This document shows, piece by piece, positions 26,087 to 33,382 of a DNA stretch of 64,000 nucleotides. A program made the translations under genes and the position numbers. The notes beneath the pieces were generated by a model, which was given only the letters and a program-made list of their open reading frames with translations, did no database searches and was not told where the DNA came from. Origin of the DNA: Leptospira levettii (GTDB lineage: Bacteria; Spirochaetota; Leptospiria; Leptospirales; Leptospiraceae). The stretch spans positions 1,426,001 through 1,490,000 of the forward strand of contig NZ_NPDM01000001.1 in the NCBI RefSeq assembly GCF_002812085.1. Direction: 5' to 3'. Numbering within the stretch: position 1 is the stretch's first letter; each line of letters begins with the position of its first letter.

Positions 26087-26656
26087 CAAACGTTCCATGT
26101 GATTTTTGATATGTAGAGTATGAGCCACGTCATATTCTTCCTTCGTAAGATCTCCATATGCAAAATGAGGTCGTAAAGAAGACTCTGGTGTTTTGGTAAA
26201 AAGGTCAATCGCTTGTAACAATCTTTTGGCGCCCACTTTGATTTCTGTTAAATTGTCAATGTCTTCAGCACCTGGAATTGGTTCTTCCAATCCATGGTTC
26301 ATTTTGTTTTTGAAAGCAAAAACGGAAAATGCAATTTTTCCAACTGACCCTCGGAAGAGAGATGATTTCATTTCAGGGTATCCCTTCATTGAAAATTCAA
26401 TACTTTGTGCGCAGTGGGCAAACATCTTACCAACTGACCAATTCCCTTGTAATTTTAGTTCGGTGGGTTTTGAAAGATACGCAGAAACCAATGTTTTGTA
26501 ATCTTCCAAATCTTCTGCTTCTAACCAAGGAGATGTGATTTCATTTGTTATATTTTCTTTCTCTTTTCCATCGTTTGATTCTCCGAATAATGGAAGTTGT
26601 GCGATGCTCATTGTAAGTGCAGTTCGTCTGATAAATTCTTTCCGTTTCATATTCAT
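26078..26656 (-). CDS. DUF1569 (DinB-like) protein with twin-arginine-like leader
   Basis: A 192-residue protein. The leader MKRKEFIRRTALTMS with RR and a weak hydrophobic stretch looks like a Tat signal. The body, with LQGNWSVGKMFAHCAQSIEFSMKGYPE and a final VAHTLHIKNHMERLL, matches DUF1569, a four-helix DinB/YfiT-like fold whose three His can bind metal; function unknown. Start ATG 26656 overlaps the terC stop (ATGA); ATG 26650, two codons in, is an equally good choice given AAGGGG upstream. Probably co-translated with terC. Confidence 0.72.
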   Translation of the reverse strand: MNMKRKEFIRRTALTMSIAQLPLFGESNDGKEKENITNEITSPWLEAEDLEDYKTLVSAYLSKPTELKLQGNWSVGKMFAHCAQSIEFSMKGYPEMKSSLFRGSVGKIAFSVFAFKNKMNHGLEEPIPGAEDIDNLTEIKVGAKRLLQAIDLFTKTPESSLRPHFAYGDLTKEEYDVAHTLHIKNHMERLLN

Positions 26657-27390
26657 TTTCCCCTTAATGTGATTGGTTTTTCCGACTTGGAACGTAATTT
26701 CATATTTAAAAATTCTACGATCACAGAAAAACTCATCGCAAAATAGATATATCCTTTCGGTATATGGAATCTTAGCCCCTCACCTAACAATGCTACACCA
26801 ATTAAAATCAAAAAACTAAGGGCAAGTATTTTGATGGTGGGGTGTCTATCTACAAAGTCAGAGATACTCCCACTTGATAATAACATAAATCCAACTGATA
26901 ATACCACAGCTGCAATCATTATCGTTAGTTGGTCTGTCATTCCAACAGCGGTGATCACTGAATCCAATGAAAAGACAACATCCAAAATCAAAATCTGAAG
27001 GATCACTTGAGTGAAAGAAATTTGTTTTTTGGAATCATCACCAATATTTGAGTCACCTTCTAATTTGTGATGGATTTCTGTTGTGGATTTTGCAATGAGA
27101 AACAGTCCACCTAAGATGAGTATGATGTCTCTTCCACTGATTGTTTGTTCAATGATCGTAAATAGTGGAGTGGTGAGTTTCATGATAAATGATAGGGAAA
27201 ATAAAAGTAAAATCCGTGTTCCCATCGCAAGTATCAATCCAATTTGCCTTGCTTTTTTTTGTTTGGATTTGGGTAACCTGGAGGAAAGGATCGAAATAAA
27301 AATGATGTTATCAATACCCAATACGATTTCCAAGGAAGTTAAGGTGAGTAGGGCAAGCCAAAGGGATGGATCAGAAAGATAAACTATCAT
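26653..27390 (-). CDS. TerC-family integral membrane protein
   Basis: A 245-residue membrane protein with about seven helices and the TerC signature: LEIVLGIDNIIFISILSSRLP early, and LDVVFSLDSVITAVGMTD in the middle, each with an Asp in a helix. TerC-family proteins are now linked to manganese export and metal loading of exported proteins, besides the tellurite phenotype that named them. I use ATG 27390; a TTG four codons earlier is in frame. It is coupled by ATGA to the following DUF1569 gene. Which metal is moved cannot be told here. Confidence 0.87.
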   Translation of the reverse strand: MIVYLSDPSLWLALLTLTSLEIVLGIDNIIFISILSSRLPKSKQKKARQIGLILAMGTRILLLFSLSFIMKLTTPLFTIIEQTISGRDIILILGGLFLIAKSTTEIHHKLEGDSNIGDDSKKQISFTQVILQILILDVVFSLDSVITAVGMTDQLTIMIAAVVLSVGFMLLSSGSISDFVDRHPTIKILALSFLILIGVALLGEGLRFHIPKGYIYFAMSFSVIVEFLNMKLRSKSEKPITLRGK

Positions 27391-27453
27391 AACACGACCC
27401 AAACTGATCTAAGGAAAACTAGAATCAATCGAATTCTTGGGTTGAGAATTTGC

Positions 27454-28929
27454 TTAGAGTTCATTTCTTCGAAAAAAATACCAACCTTCACATTCTTTTG
27501 TGATGGTCACATCCTTCCAGTCTTTCAAATTTTCTTTGTTTTCCGTCACACCCCATGGAAATGAATCAAAGGATTGGTTTTTGAAATCTCCATCCCAAGA
27601 GGTATTGGCAATCCAAGGGTAGTAGACACCGTCTTTTGTGAAAGGAACGAGAGTCCACCGTTTGTTCGAAAACACATAACTGTATTTGATGGGCCAGTAG
27701 GTGGCGGCACCTGGAATTTTTGGATCAAACTCTGACAAACACTCCATTCGGTTTTTTCGTTTTTCCTCACCTTCTCTCACTTTGGCGACGAGTTCTGAAT
27801 GTTTGCTTATGTAAAATAGAAAACAACCAATCACCAAAACGATCGGAATTCCAAAACGAAAAAGAGGGATCCGTTCCAAAATCCGAGAGCTAAAAAATAT
27901 AATCCCAAATGGTAAAAAATACAGATAACGTATGTTAAGTTCTGTTTCGATGAGGAACAAAAAAATTACAGTGATGAAAGGGGATAAAAACAAAATCAAT
28001 GTAAGAAAAAAATCCTTCTTATGATCCTTTACCAATGCAATGAAGAGGTAAATTATTCCGATGAGTAAATACCATTGGAACCATTCCGATAGAAGGGGAT
28101 GTTTTGTAATGGAATGTACGAGACCTTGCCAAACATCACTTGGATTTAAGACAAAGGTATGGAAGGTGGAATTGAGTTTGGAGAGTAATTGTAAATTATC
28201 TGTTCCGATCATACCAATTCCGAAAAAACGAAGTCCCTTTCCTATCGATTTTGCAAGTAACATTCCCAAGAGACCAATGCTGATTGGACCAAGGCTTTTC
28301 CATCGTAAATGAACGACAGCATAACAAATCAAAAAGGGAGCGATATTGACAAAAAACCAATACTCGGATACCCAAACCATGGTCATGAGGAATAAAAATG
28401 GAAACCAAACCTTACCATTTGTTTGTTTCCATTGTTCTAATAAAACCAAAGTCCAGGTTGCAAAGAAAAAGATCATGGCATGGAAACCCGGCAAATAAAA
28501 TTGCCCGAGTAAATTGGGATCAAAACCTGCCAAAACCAAAAACCCAAGTGCCACTAAATAGGAGTATCGTTTTGGCATTCCCAATTGTTTGGCAAAAGTA
28601 AAGGGCAAAACAAAGGAAATAAATCCAAAAACCAAATGGAACCCATACACAGAGGGAACCACGGGATATAACAAAATTGCGATGAGAATCTCTGGAAAAA
28701 GATAGGTACAAGGAGGAAGGTTCCAACCACGAATGCCCGTTAACCCCCCAGTCCAAACATCCCGTGCAAACAAATAAGGATAGAATACATCACTATCTGT
28801 TCCTTCTCCCAAATGGTTTTCATACACAACATCATAGAACAGATGAAAGCTGGTAAAGAGGATCAAAAGGAAAAGGAATTGTTTTAACAATCGGAATCGA
28901 ATCACAATTTCAAACAATTTTGCACTCAC
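27454..28929 (-). CDS. Polytopic membrane protein, possible glycosyltransferase
   Basis: About 491 residues with ten or more hydrophobic helices over residues 10-390 and a C-terminal soluble tail rich in Trp and Asp (WPIKYSYVFSNKRW, GVYYPWIANTSWDGDF). An early extracytoplasmic loop holds ENHLGEGTDSDVFYPYLFARDVW. This layout (acidic first loop, many helices, periplasmic tail) is that of GT-C or Leptospira-type mannosyltransferase-like proteins, but no conclusive motif is seen. GTG 28929, 8 bp after the RluA stop and with AGGG upstream, is the likely start; the frame is open back to 29019 inside rluA. Confidence 0.68.
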   Translation of the reverse strand: MSAKLFEIVIRFRLLKQFLFLLILFTSFHLFYDVVYENHLGEGTDSDVFYPYLFARDVWTGGLTGIRGWNLPPCTYLFPEILIAILLYPVVPSVYGFHLVFGFISFVLPFTFAKQLGMPKRYSYLVALGFLVLAGFDPNLLGQFYLPGFHAMIFFFATWTLVLLEQWKQTNGKVWFPFLFLMTMVWVSEYWFFVNIAPFLICYAVVHLRWKSLGPISIGLLGMLLAKSIGKGLRFFGIGMIGTDNLQLLSKLNSTFHTFVLNPSDVWQGLVHSITKHPLLSEWFQWYLLIGIIYLFIALVKDHKKDFFLTLILFLSPFITVIFLFLIETELNIRYLYFLPFGIIFFSSRILERIPLFRFGIPIVLVIGCFLFYISKHSELVAKVREGEEKRKNRMECLSEFDPKIPGAATYWPIKYSYVFSNKRWTLVPFTKDGVYYPWIANTSWDGDFKNQSFDSFPWGVTENKENLKDWKDVTITKECEGWYFFRRNEL

Positions 28930-28936
28930 CGATACC

Positions 28937-29875
28937 CTAGTAACTAGGGCATTTTCGTTCAAAGATCTTAAATCGTTCGGGAAACTCAAGCTCCACAACA
29001 ATACGTTTGTCTGGTACAAAGGGATGAGGGAAATCTAATTTTTTGGCAAACAGAAGGAGTCCGTACTGTGTGTAATCTTTTGCTGACCTAGAGTACAAAC
29101 TGTCCCCAACCACAGGGCATCCTATTTTTGCCATATGAACACGGATTTGGTGGGTTCGCCCCGTCTCAAGACCGAGTTTCATCAAACTAAACTTTCTACC
29201 TGTTTGGGTTTGGACAATTTTTTCTGTTCTGTAATGGGTGATGGCCATACGTCCATCTTCCCTGACACACATCTTCACACGTTCTACGGGGTGACGACCA
29301 ATCGGCAGACTGATGGTGCCTTCGGCTTCCACTGGTGCTTGTAACACCCAAGCATAGTACGTTTTATCCACAAGTCGATCTTGGAAGAGTTTGGACAAAG
29401 CCGCATGGGCTCTGTCTGTTTTGGCAATGATGAGAACCCCTTCTGTTGGTTTGTCCAAACGATGGACAATCCCTGGACGGCGTTCACCACCAGTGCCAGA
29501 TAAGTTCTTAAATTGGTGGAGGAGTCCATTCACAAGAGAAGGGGAATCATCCCCAGGTCCACTGTGGCAAGCGATCCCCGCTTTTTTATGGATCACCATA
29601 AACTCTTCTTCGTCGTACAAAACAGGAATGTCCATCGGGATGGGTTCCAATCGAGAAGGTGGCCTTGCGATGACATCCACCACATACTCTTCTCCTAAAG
29701 TCACCTTATAGCCGTTTTTATGGACAACTTGGTCCTTTGTTTTGTTGGTTACAAAGCCAGAATCGATCCATTTTTGAACGGTAGAACGGCTAAGATCGTC
29801 TCCTGCGTTGTCTTTTAGGAAAACGTCTAAGCGACTTTGGTCATAATCTTCGGAAACAGTTACAAATATTTGCAT
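28937..29875 (-). CDS. RluA/RluD-family pseudouridine synthase
   Basis: A 312-residue RNA-modifying enzyme that isomerises uridine to pseudouridine in rRNA or tRNA. The N-terminal 75 residues are an S4-like RNA-binding domain (SRLDVFLKD, SRSTVQKWIDSG). The catalytic core contains GIVHRLDKPTEGVLIIAKT with the active-site Asp, then KTYYAWV and GLETGRTHQIRVHMAKIGCPVVGD. The RluD-like length and S4 domain favour a large-subunit rRNA target, but the exact site is not predictable. It is 8 bp upstream of the membrane protein gene on the same strand. Confidence 0.92.
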   Translation of the reverse strand: MQIFVTVSEDYDQSRLDVFLKDNAGDDLSRSTVQKWIDSGFVTNKTKDQVVHKNGYKVTLGEEYVVDVIARPPSRLEPIPMDIPVLYDEEEFMVIHKKAGIACHSGPGDDSPSLVNGLLHQFKNLSGTGGERRPGIVHRLDKPTEGVLIIAKTDRAHAALSKLFQDRLVDKTYYAWVLQAPVEAEGTISLPIGRHPVERVKMCVREDGRMAITHYRTEKIVQTQTGRKFSLMKLGLETGRTHQIRVHMAKIGCPVVGDSLYSRSAKDYTQYGLLLFAKKLDFPHPFVPDKRIVVELEFPERFKIFERKCPSY

Positions 29876-29934
29876 TTTCGGTTGTTATCTAATGAAAAGA
29901 ACTAAACTATGGAAACATTAAGGTAGGTCAACTG

Positions 29935-30501
29935 ATGAAAAAAGGATTTTTTTTAAGCCTCATCCTCCTCGTAGGTCTTTCTATTTCATTCACGAACTGT
30001 TCGTCTTCTGAAGAAAAAGAAACTCCAAAAGAAACGTCCACAACTACGGACAACACAACTGCAGTTTCTTCCAGAGATCTCAATGGAGCTCTTTTGGACG
30101 AAATCAACGTAGCACTCAAAGACTACCGTTACCCAGATGGCGTTCGTCGCAGAGGATTTAGCTACAAACAAGCAGACATCCAAGCAGAAGATTTCAAAAC
30201 TTGGGCAAAAGACAATGTTGCTTACATCAAAGACGCTCTTGCAAAACTCCCTGACAGTTACGCAATCGAAATCACTGGTCACGCAGATGCATCTGGACCA
30301 GAAGAAGCAGAAGGTGCTAAAAAAGGAAACGGATATTACTCACAAATTCGTTCTGATGCTGTAAAAGATGCTCTTGTGAAACAAGGGATCCCTGCAGAAA
30401 GAATTGTCACGAAAGCCGCTGGTTCTTCTAAACCAATTTCTGGTTTTGATGAAAAAGACGCGATCAACCGTCGTGTGACTTTCCAAGTTGTTTCTAAATA
30501 A
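29935..30501 (+). CDS. loa22: Loa22-like OmpA-domain lipoprotein
   Basis: A 188-residue lipoprotein with signal peptide ending FTNCSS. After a Glu/Thr-rich linker comes a conserved KDYRYPDGVRRRGFSYKQAD segment and a C-terminal OmpA domain with EITGHADASGPEEAEGAKKGN, DAVKDALVKQGIPAERI and NRRVTFQVV. Length and sequence fit Loa22, the abundant leptospiral outer-membrane lipoprotein that is a virulence factor in pathogens and is also found in saprophytes. It should bind peptidoglycan. AGG-rich sequence lies about 9 bases before the ATG, and a strong terminator follows, consistent with a highly expressed single gene. Confidence 0.88.
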   Translation: MKKGFFLSLILLVGLSISFTNCSSSEEKETPKETSTTTDNTTAVSSRDLNGALLDEINVALKDYRYPDGVRRRGFSYKQADIQAEDFKTWAKDNVAYIKDALAKLPDSYAIEITGHADASGPEEAEGAKKGNGYYSQIRSDAVKDALVKQGIPAERIVTKAAGSSKPISGFDEKDAINRRVTFQVVSK

Positions 30502-30543
30502 GAAATTCGATTTTCTTACCTAGAGACCTTTCTCTAATAAAAG

Positions 30544-30566
30544 CCCACCATTTGGTGGGTTTTTTT
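30544..30566 (+). terminator. Rho-independent terminator after loa22
   Basis: CCCACC (30544-30549) pairs with GGTGGG (30554-30559) around a 4-base loop, flanked by an A run on the left and seven T residues on the right (30560-30566). It lies 43 bp past the stop and is the best intrinsic terminator in the window. Confidence 0.9.
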
Positions 30567-30617
30567 ATGTCCGGAAAATGGGTTTGGATCAATTGAATGG
30601 GTTGTTAAAAATTTCGG

Positions 30618-30723
30618 GCGCCTCGCAATGGTTATGCGAATCAAAATTTTACGATCACCGACCGCGCTATCCGCTCCAATCTTTCCCTCAAGGGAAAGGA
30701 TTTCCGCTTCTATCGCTGGCGCG
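30618..30723 (+). repeat. Dispersed GC-rich element with hairpin, copy B
   Basis: Its first 51 bases (30618-30668) begin GCGCCTCGCA and end ATCACCGACCGCGCT, and match the reverse complement of 7909-7959 at both ends. Here it continues with a hairpin: CTTTCCC (30681-30687) and GGGAAAG (30692-30698), loop TCAA, enclosed by CGCGC (30663-30667) and GCGCG (30719-30723). It is clearly more GC-rich than flanking DNA and sits just upstream of the tetR gene, so it may form part of that leader. Confidence 0.6.
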
Positions 30724-30740
30724 TGGGGAAAATTGAAAAA

Positions 30741-31280
30741 ATGTCAGACACAAGATTACATTGGATCAAAAAGGGCTATGAATTCGTTTCTATTCATGGA
30801 TTTGAAAAATTAAAAATCGAGAAACTAGCAAGAATCGTAGAAAAACCTAAGTCATCATTTTATTATTTGTTTGTCGATTTGGAAAACTATACAAAACAAT
30901 TATTAGACTTCCATTTTCAGCAATGTTGTATTGTCTCTCAAAAAGAATCGTTTTGTGAATCAATAGATCCTGGTTTAGTTGAAATTTTAACAGAACATAA
31001 AATAGATCTTTTGTTTAATAAACAATTAAGAATCAATCGTCACAATTCTAGATTTAATGAAATTATAAACAAGACAGATGAAGTTGTAATAATACCTTTT
31101 TTAAGTATTTGGAAAAAAGACTTAGGATTAGTAATGTCTGAGTCTCAATGGAATGGATTATTCTCGTTAGCCTTGGAAAATTTTTATCTTCAAATTCATG
31201 TTGAGATTTTAACAGAGATTTGGCTTAGAGAATATTTTTCTAATTTAAAATCTGTAATATTGAATATCGCTGGAAAATAA
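30741..31280 (+). CDS. TetR/AcrR-family transcriptional regulator
   Basis: A 179-residue regulator. The N-terminal 55 residues form the TetR helix-turn-helix: HWIKKGYEFVSIHGFEKLKI, then IEKLARIVEKPKSSFYYLF, the last part being the recognition helix. The C-terminal ligand domain is divergent and carries two adjacent Cys (FQQCCIV). I choose ATG 30741 (MSDTRL) with GGGGA ten bases upstream; a GTG at 30723 overlaps the GC-rich element. A perfect 14-bp palindrome begins at its stop codon, and a small membrane-protein gene follows; both are candidate targets of its control. Confidence 0.85.
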   Translation: MSDTRLHWIKKGYEFVSIHGFEKLKIEKLARIVEKPKSSFYYLFVDLENYTKQLLDFHFQQCCIVSQKESFCESIDPGLVEILTEHKIDLLFNKQLRINRHNSRFNEIINKTDEVVIIPFLSIWKKDLGLVMSESQWNGLFSLALENFYLQIHVEILTEIWLREYFSNLKSVILNIAGK

Positions 31281-31308
31281 TCACTGTACGAGACCGTACA
31301 GTGATTAT
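31277..31308 (+). promoter_or_regulatory. Perfect 14-bp palindrome after tetR: operator or hairpin
   Basis: ATAATCACTGTACG (31277-31290) and its exact reverse complement (31295-31308) flank the 4-base loop AGAC. The core CTGTACG-n4-CGTACAG has the symmetry and size of a TetR-family operator and lies between the regulator and the next gene. As RNA it would be a strong stem. It overlaps the tetR stop codon. Confidence 0.6.
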
Positions 31309-31341
31309 CTCAATTATCATAAATATTCGATTGAGATTTTT
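31307..31341 (+). terminator. Second hairpin with T tract after tetR
   Basis: ATCTCAAT (31307-31314) pairs with ATTGAGAT (31330-31337), loop 15, followed by a T-rich stretch. It shares two bases with the upstream palindrome, so the two stems compete at their border. The long loop makes it a weak terminator. Confidence 0.4.
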
Positions 31342-31389
31342 CTAAAATTTTTCCTATTTAATTTATAAATTTAAATTGAAAGGATTTTT

Positions 31390-31809
31390 ATGACTCTTGA
31401 ATTTCAAAAATTTTATCTTAAGGTAACAGCTGTCGTCATCGCCTTGTTTGCTCCTGTATTCTTTTTGGGGACTATGCCGGAAACCTCTGAGCTTGCTAGA
31501 CTAACATTGGATTTGTTGAGTTGGCCAATTGATGGAAAGACAACTTATTCATCGCCCGATACAAGGTTTTTATCTGCCTTAACCGGTGGATTTTTATTAG
31601 GCTGGGGAGTGAATGTATGGATGTTGACTCATTTCGTTTTTGATAAAGCTCCGAATGAAGTGAGAATTTCTGTTCTAATTGGTTTGATGTCATGGTTTTT
31701 TTTAGACAGTGCAGGATCAATTGCATCAGGTAATATCTCGAATGCAATATTCAATGTTTTAGTACTGTTAGTTGCAGTCGGCCCTTTATGGGTATCTGCT
31801 AAAAAGTAA
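31390..31809 (+). CDS. Small membrane protein of unknown function
   Basis: A 139-residue protein with four hydrophobic segments (VTAVVIALFAPVFFLGTM, LTGGFLLGWGVNVWMLTHFV, ISVLIGLMSWFFLDS, AIFNVLVLLVAVGPLW). A polar loop SWPIDGKTTYSSPDTRF follows the first segment. ATG 31390 has AAAGGA about 6 bases upstream. I do not recognise the family. Its place behind tetR and the palindrome suggests it is the regulated gene. A 10-bp stem with one G-U pair at 31820-31829 and 31838-31847 follows its stop and may end the transcript. Confidence 0.68.
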   Translation: MTLEFQKFYLKVTAVVIALFAPVFFLGTMPETSELARLTLDLLSWPIDGKTTYSSPDTRFLSALTGGFLLGWGVNVWMLTHFVFDKAPNEVRISVLIGLMSWFFLDSAGSIASGNISNAIFNVLVLLVAVGPLWVSAKK

Positions 31810-31937
31810 TTCGATTTGTCTTCTTTTCGAATATTAGCGAAGAGAAGGCTTAATCTCCGAATGTATTTTGGAAATTAAATAAACCAAATTTTCAAAAAAT
31901 AATTTCATGATTTTCATTCTTAATCCATAGTTTCAAT

Positions 31938-32387
31938 ATGTTTCAGTCAATCGAAGAATACATTGAGTCTTTACCGGAAGGCAAAAAAGAATCCTTTCTC
32001 AAATTGCGAAGTGTCGTGAAAAAAAATCTACCAAAAGGATTTGAAGAGACCTTCCAATACAAGATGATTGGTTATGTAGTACCTAAAAAACTCTATCCTG
32101 CTGGTTACCATGTAAACCCAGAACTTGCCCTACCGTTTCTCCACATCGCTGTGCAGAAAAGTGGACTTGCTTTGTACCATATGGGAATCTATGCCGATCC
32201 AACTCTATTAAAATGGTTCCAAGCGGAATACCCGAAACATTGTAAAACCAAATTGGATATGGGGAAAAGTTGCATTCGGTTCAAAAAATCGGAAGACATC
32301 CCTTGGAAACTCATAGGTGAACTTGTTTCCAAAATGACTCCTAATGACTGGATAAGAGTTTACGAAAAAAATACTTTTTCAAGTTGA
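31938..32387 (+). CDS. DUF1801 (YdhG-like) domain protein
   Basis: A 149-residue soluble protein with the DUF1801 pattern: SIEEYIESLPEGKKESFLKLRSVV at the start, then GFEETFQYKMIGYVVP, PFLHIAVQKSGLALYHMG and a Lys-rich SCIRFKKSEDIPWKLIGELV. The family is structurally characterised but biochemically unclear; a role in iron or small-ligand binding has been proposed for relatives. It stands alone, 41 bp before the metal-efflux operon on the same strand, so read-through is possible. Confidence 0.75.
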   Translation: MFQSIEEYIESLPEGKKESFLKLRSVVKKNLPKGFEETFQYKMIGYVVPKKLYPAGYHVNPELALPFLHIAVQKSGLALYHMGIYADPTLLKWFQAEYPKHCKTKLDMGKSCIRFKKSEDIPWKLIGELVSKMTPNDWIRVYEKNTFSS

Positions 32388-32428
32388 TTTCAATTCTCAA
32401 AGCCCTAGTTTGAAACAAGTGATGTTTT

Positions 32429-33382
32429 ATGACTAAATCTTTTTTTCTCTTTTTGACGGTTGTTTGTTTTGTATCTTGCAATCAAAAATCAGAAGAGAAT
32501 CGTCCACGGATAGCAACCTTCCATACTTTAGAAGATGGAATGATCATTAAAAAATCAGAAGGTGAACTTCCCTCTACAATCTCCATTGCAAACGTTGTTT
32601 ATCGAAATTTAGGATCAGGACTTTCGATCCCTGTTCGAGTAGCAGTGGTCTGTGTTTCCTCTAAAGAAACAAATTATTCCTATCATTTTGAGACCGAAGA
32701 ACAGTCGTTAATCTATTCTGAATATTTAAAAAGTAAAGCAGCACTGTTTGGGGCAAAAAAGTCTTATTCACGATTGAAATACTTGGTGGAAAACCAAGCT
32801 GCTGCGGGCAAAGAATTGAATGATGCAAATGTTCAATTGCAACAAATGGTCGCATCCATGGATGAAAATTTAAACCGATTACGAATGCAAGGCATTCCAA
32901 TCGAAAAGTTAAATCAATTAAAACCTGGCAATATTCTGATTGTTGGCGATATCCCCGAAACAAAATTAAATCGAGTCAAATTACAAACACGTGTATTCAT
33001 AAAGTTTTCTGCATTTCCAGGAGATCGTTATGAAACAAAAATTGATTCCATATCTGATGTCATTGATCCAGTCAGTCGTACTGTTAAAGTTTTAATCATA
33101 ACAAAAAATCCAGGAAATCAATTTAAACCTGGTATGTTTGGAAATGGACATATCGAATTGGACAATCTGGAAGCTTTGTCTGTTCCAAATGAATCGATCA
33201 TTCTAATTGGTGATACAAGTTATTTATTCAAACAAATCGATGTGAATACATTCCAAAGAGTTCAAGTAGAAACAGGAATTGAAACAGATGAATACACACA
33301 AATTTTGTCTGGTTTGCAAACAAATGATCGTGTGGTTTCTCATGGTTCTACATTACTAAAAGGACTAAGTTTCGGTTACTGA
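32429..33382 (+). CDS. RND efflux periplasmic adaptor (CzcB-like), short lipoprotein form
   Basis: A 317-residue membrane-fusion protein joining an inner-membrane RND pump to its outer-membrane channel. The lipoprotein signal ends CFVSC (Cys17). The helical hairpin is short (residues about 85-150, SKAALFGAKKSYSRLKYLVE then NDANVQLQQMVASMDENLN), and the beta-barrel segment ISDVIDPVSRTVKVLIITKN then LKPG-like FKPGMFGNGHIEL is typical. At 317 residues it is shorter than usual CzcB/CusB proteins, and the lipoyl halves are hard to see. Its TGA overlaps the permease ATG by one base, so the two are coupled. Confidence 0.82.
   Translation: MTKSFFLFLTVVCFVSCNQKSEENRPRIATFHTLEDGMIIKKSEGELPSTISIANVVYRNLGSGLSIPVRVAVVCVSSKETNYSYHFETEEQSLIYSEYLKSKAALFGAKKSYSRLKYLVENQAAAGKELNDANVQLQQMVASMDENLNRLRMQGIPIEKLNQLKPGNILIVGDIPETKLNRVKLQTRVFIKFSAFPGDRYETKIDSISDVIDPVSRTVKVLIITKNPGNQFKPGMFGNGHIELDNLEALSVPNESIILIGDTSYLFKQIDVNTFQRVQVETGIETDEYTQILSGLQTNDRVVSHGSTLLKGLSFGY

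Noticed and set aside
31938..32387. DUF1801 gene as part of the RND operon
   Set aside because: A 41-bp gap, different subject and no coupling; read-through is possible but membership is not supported.
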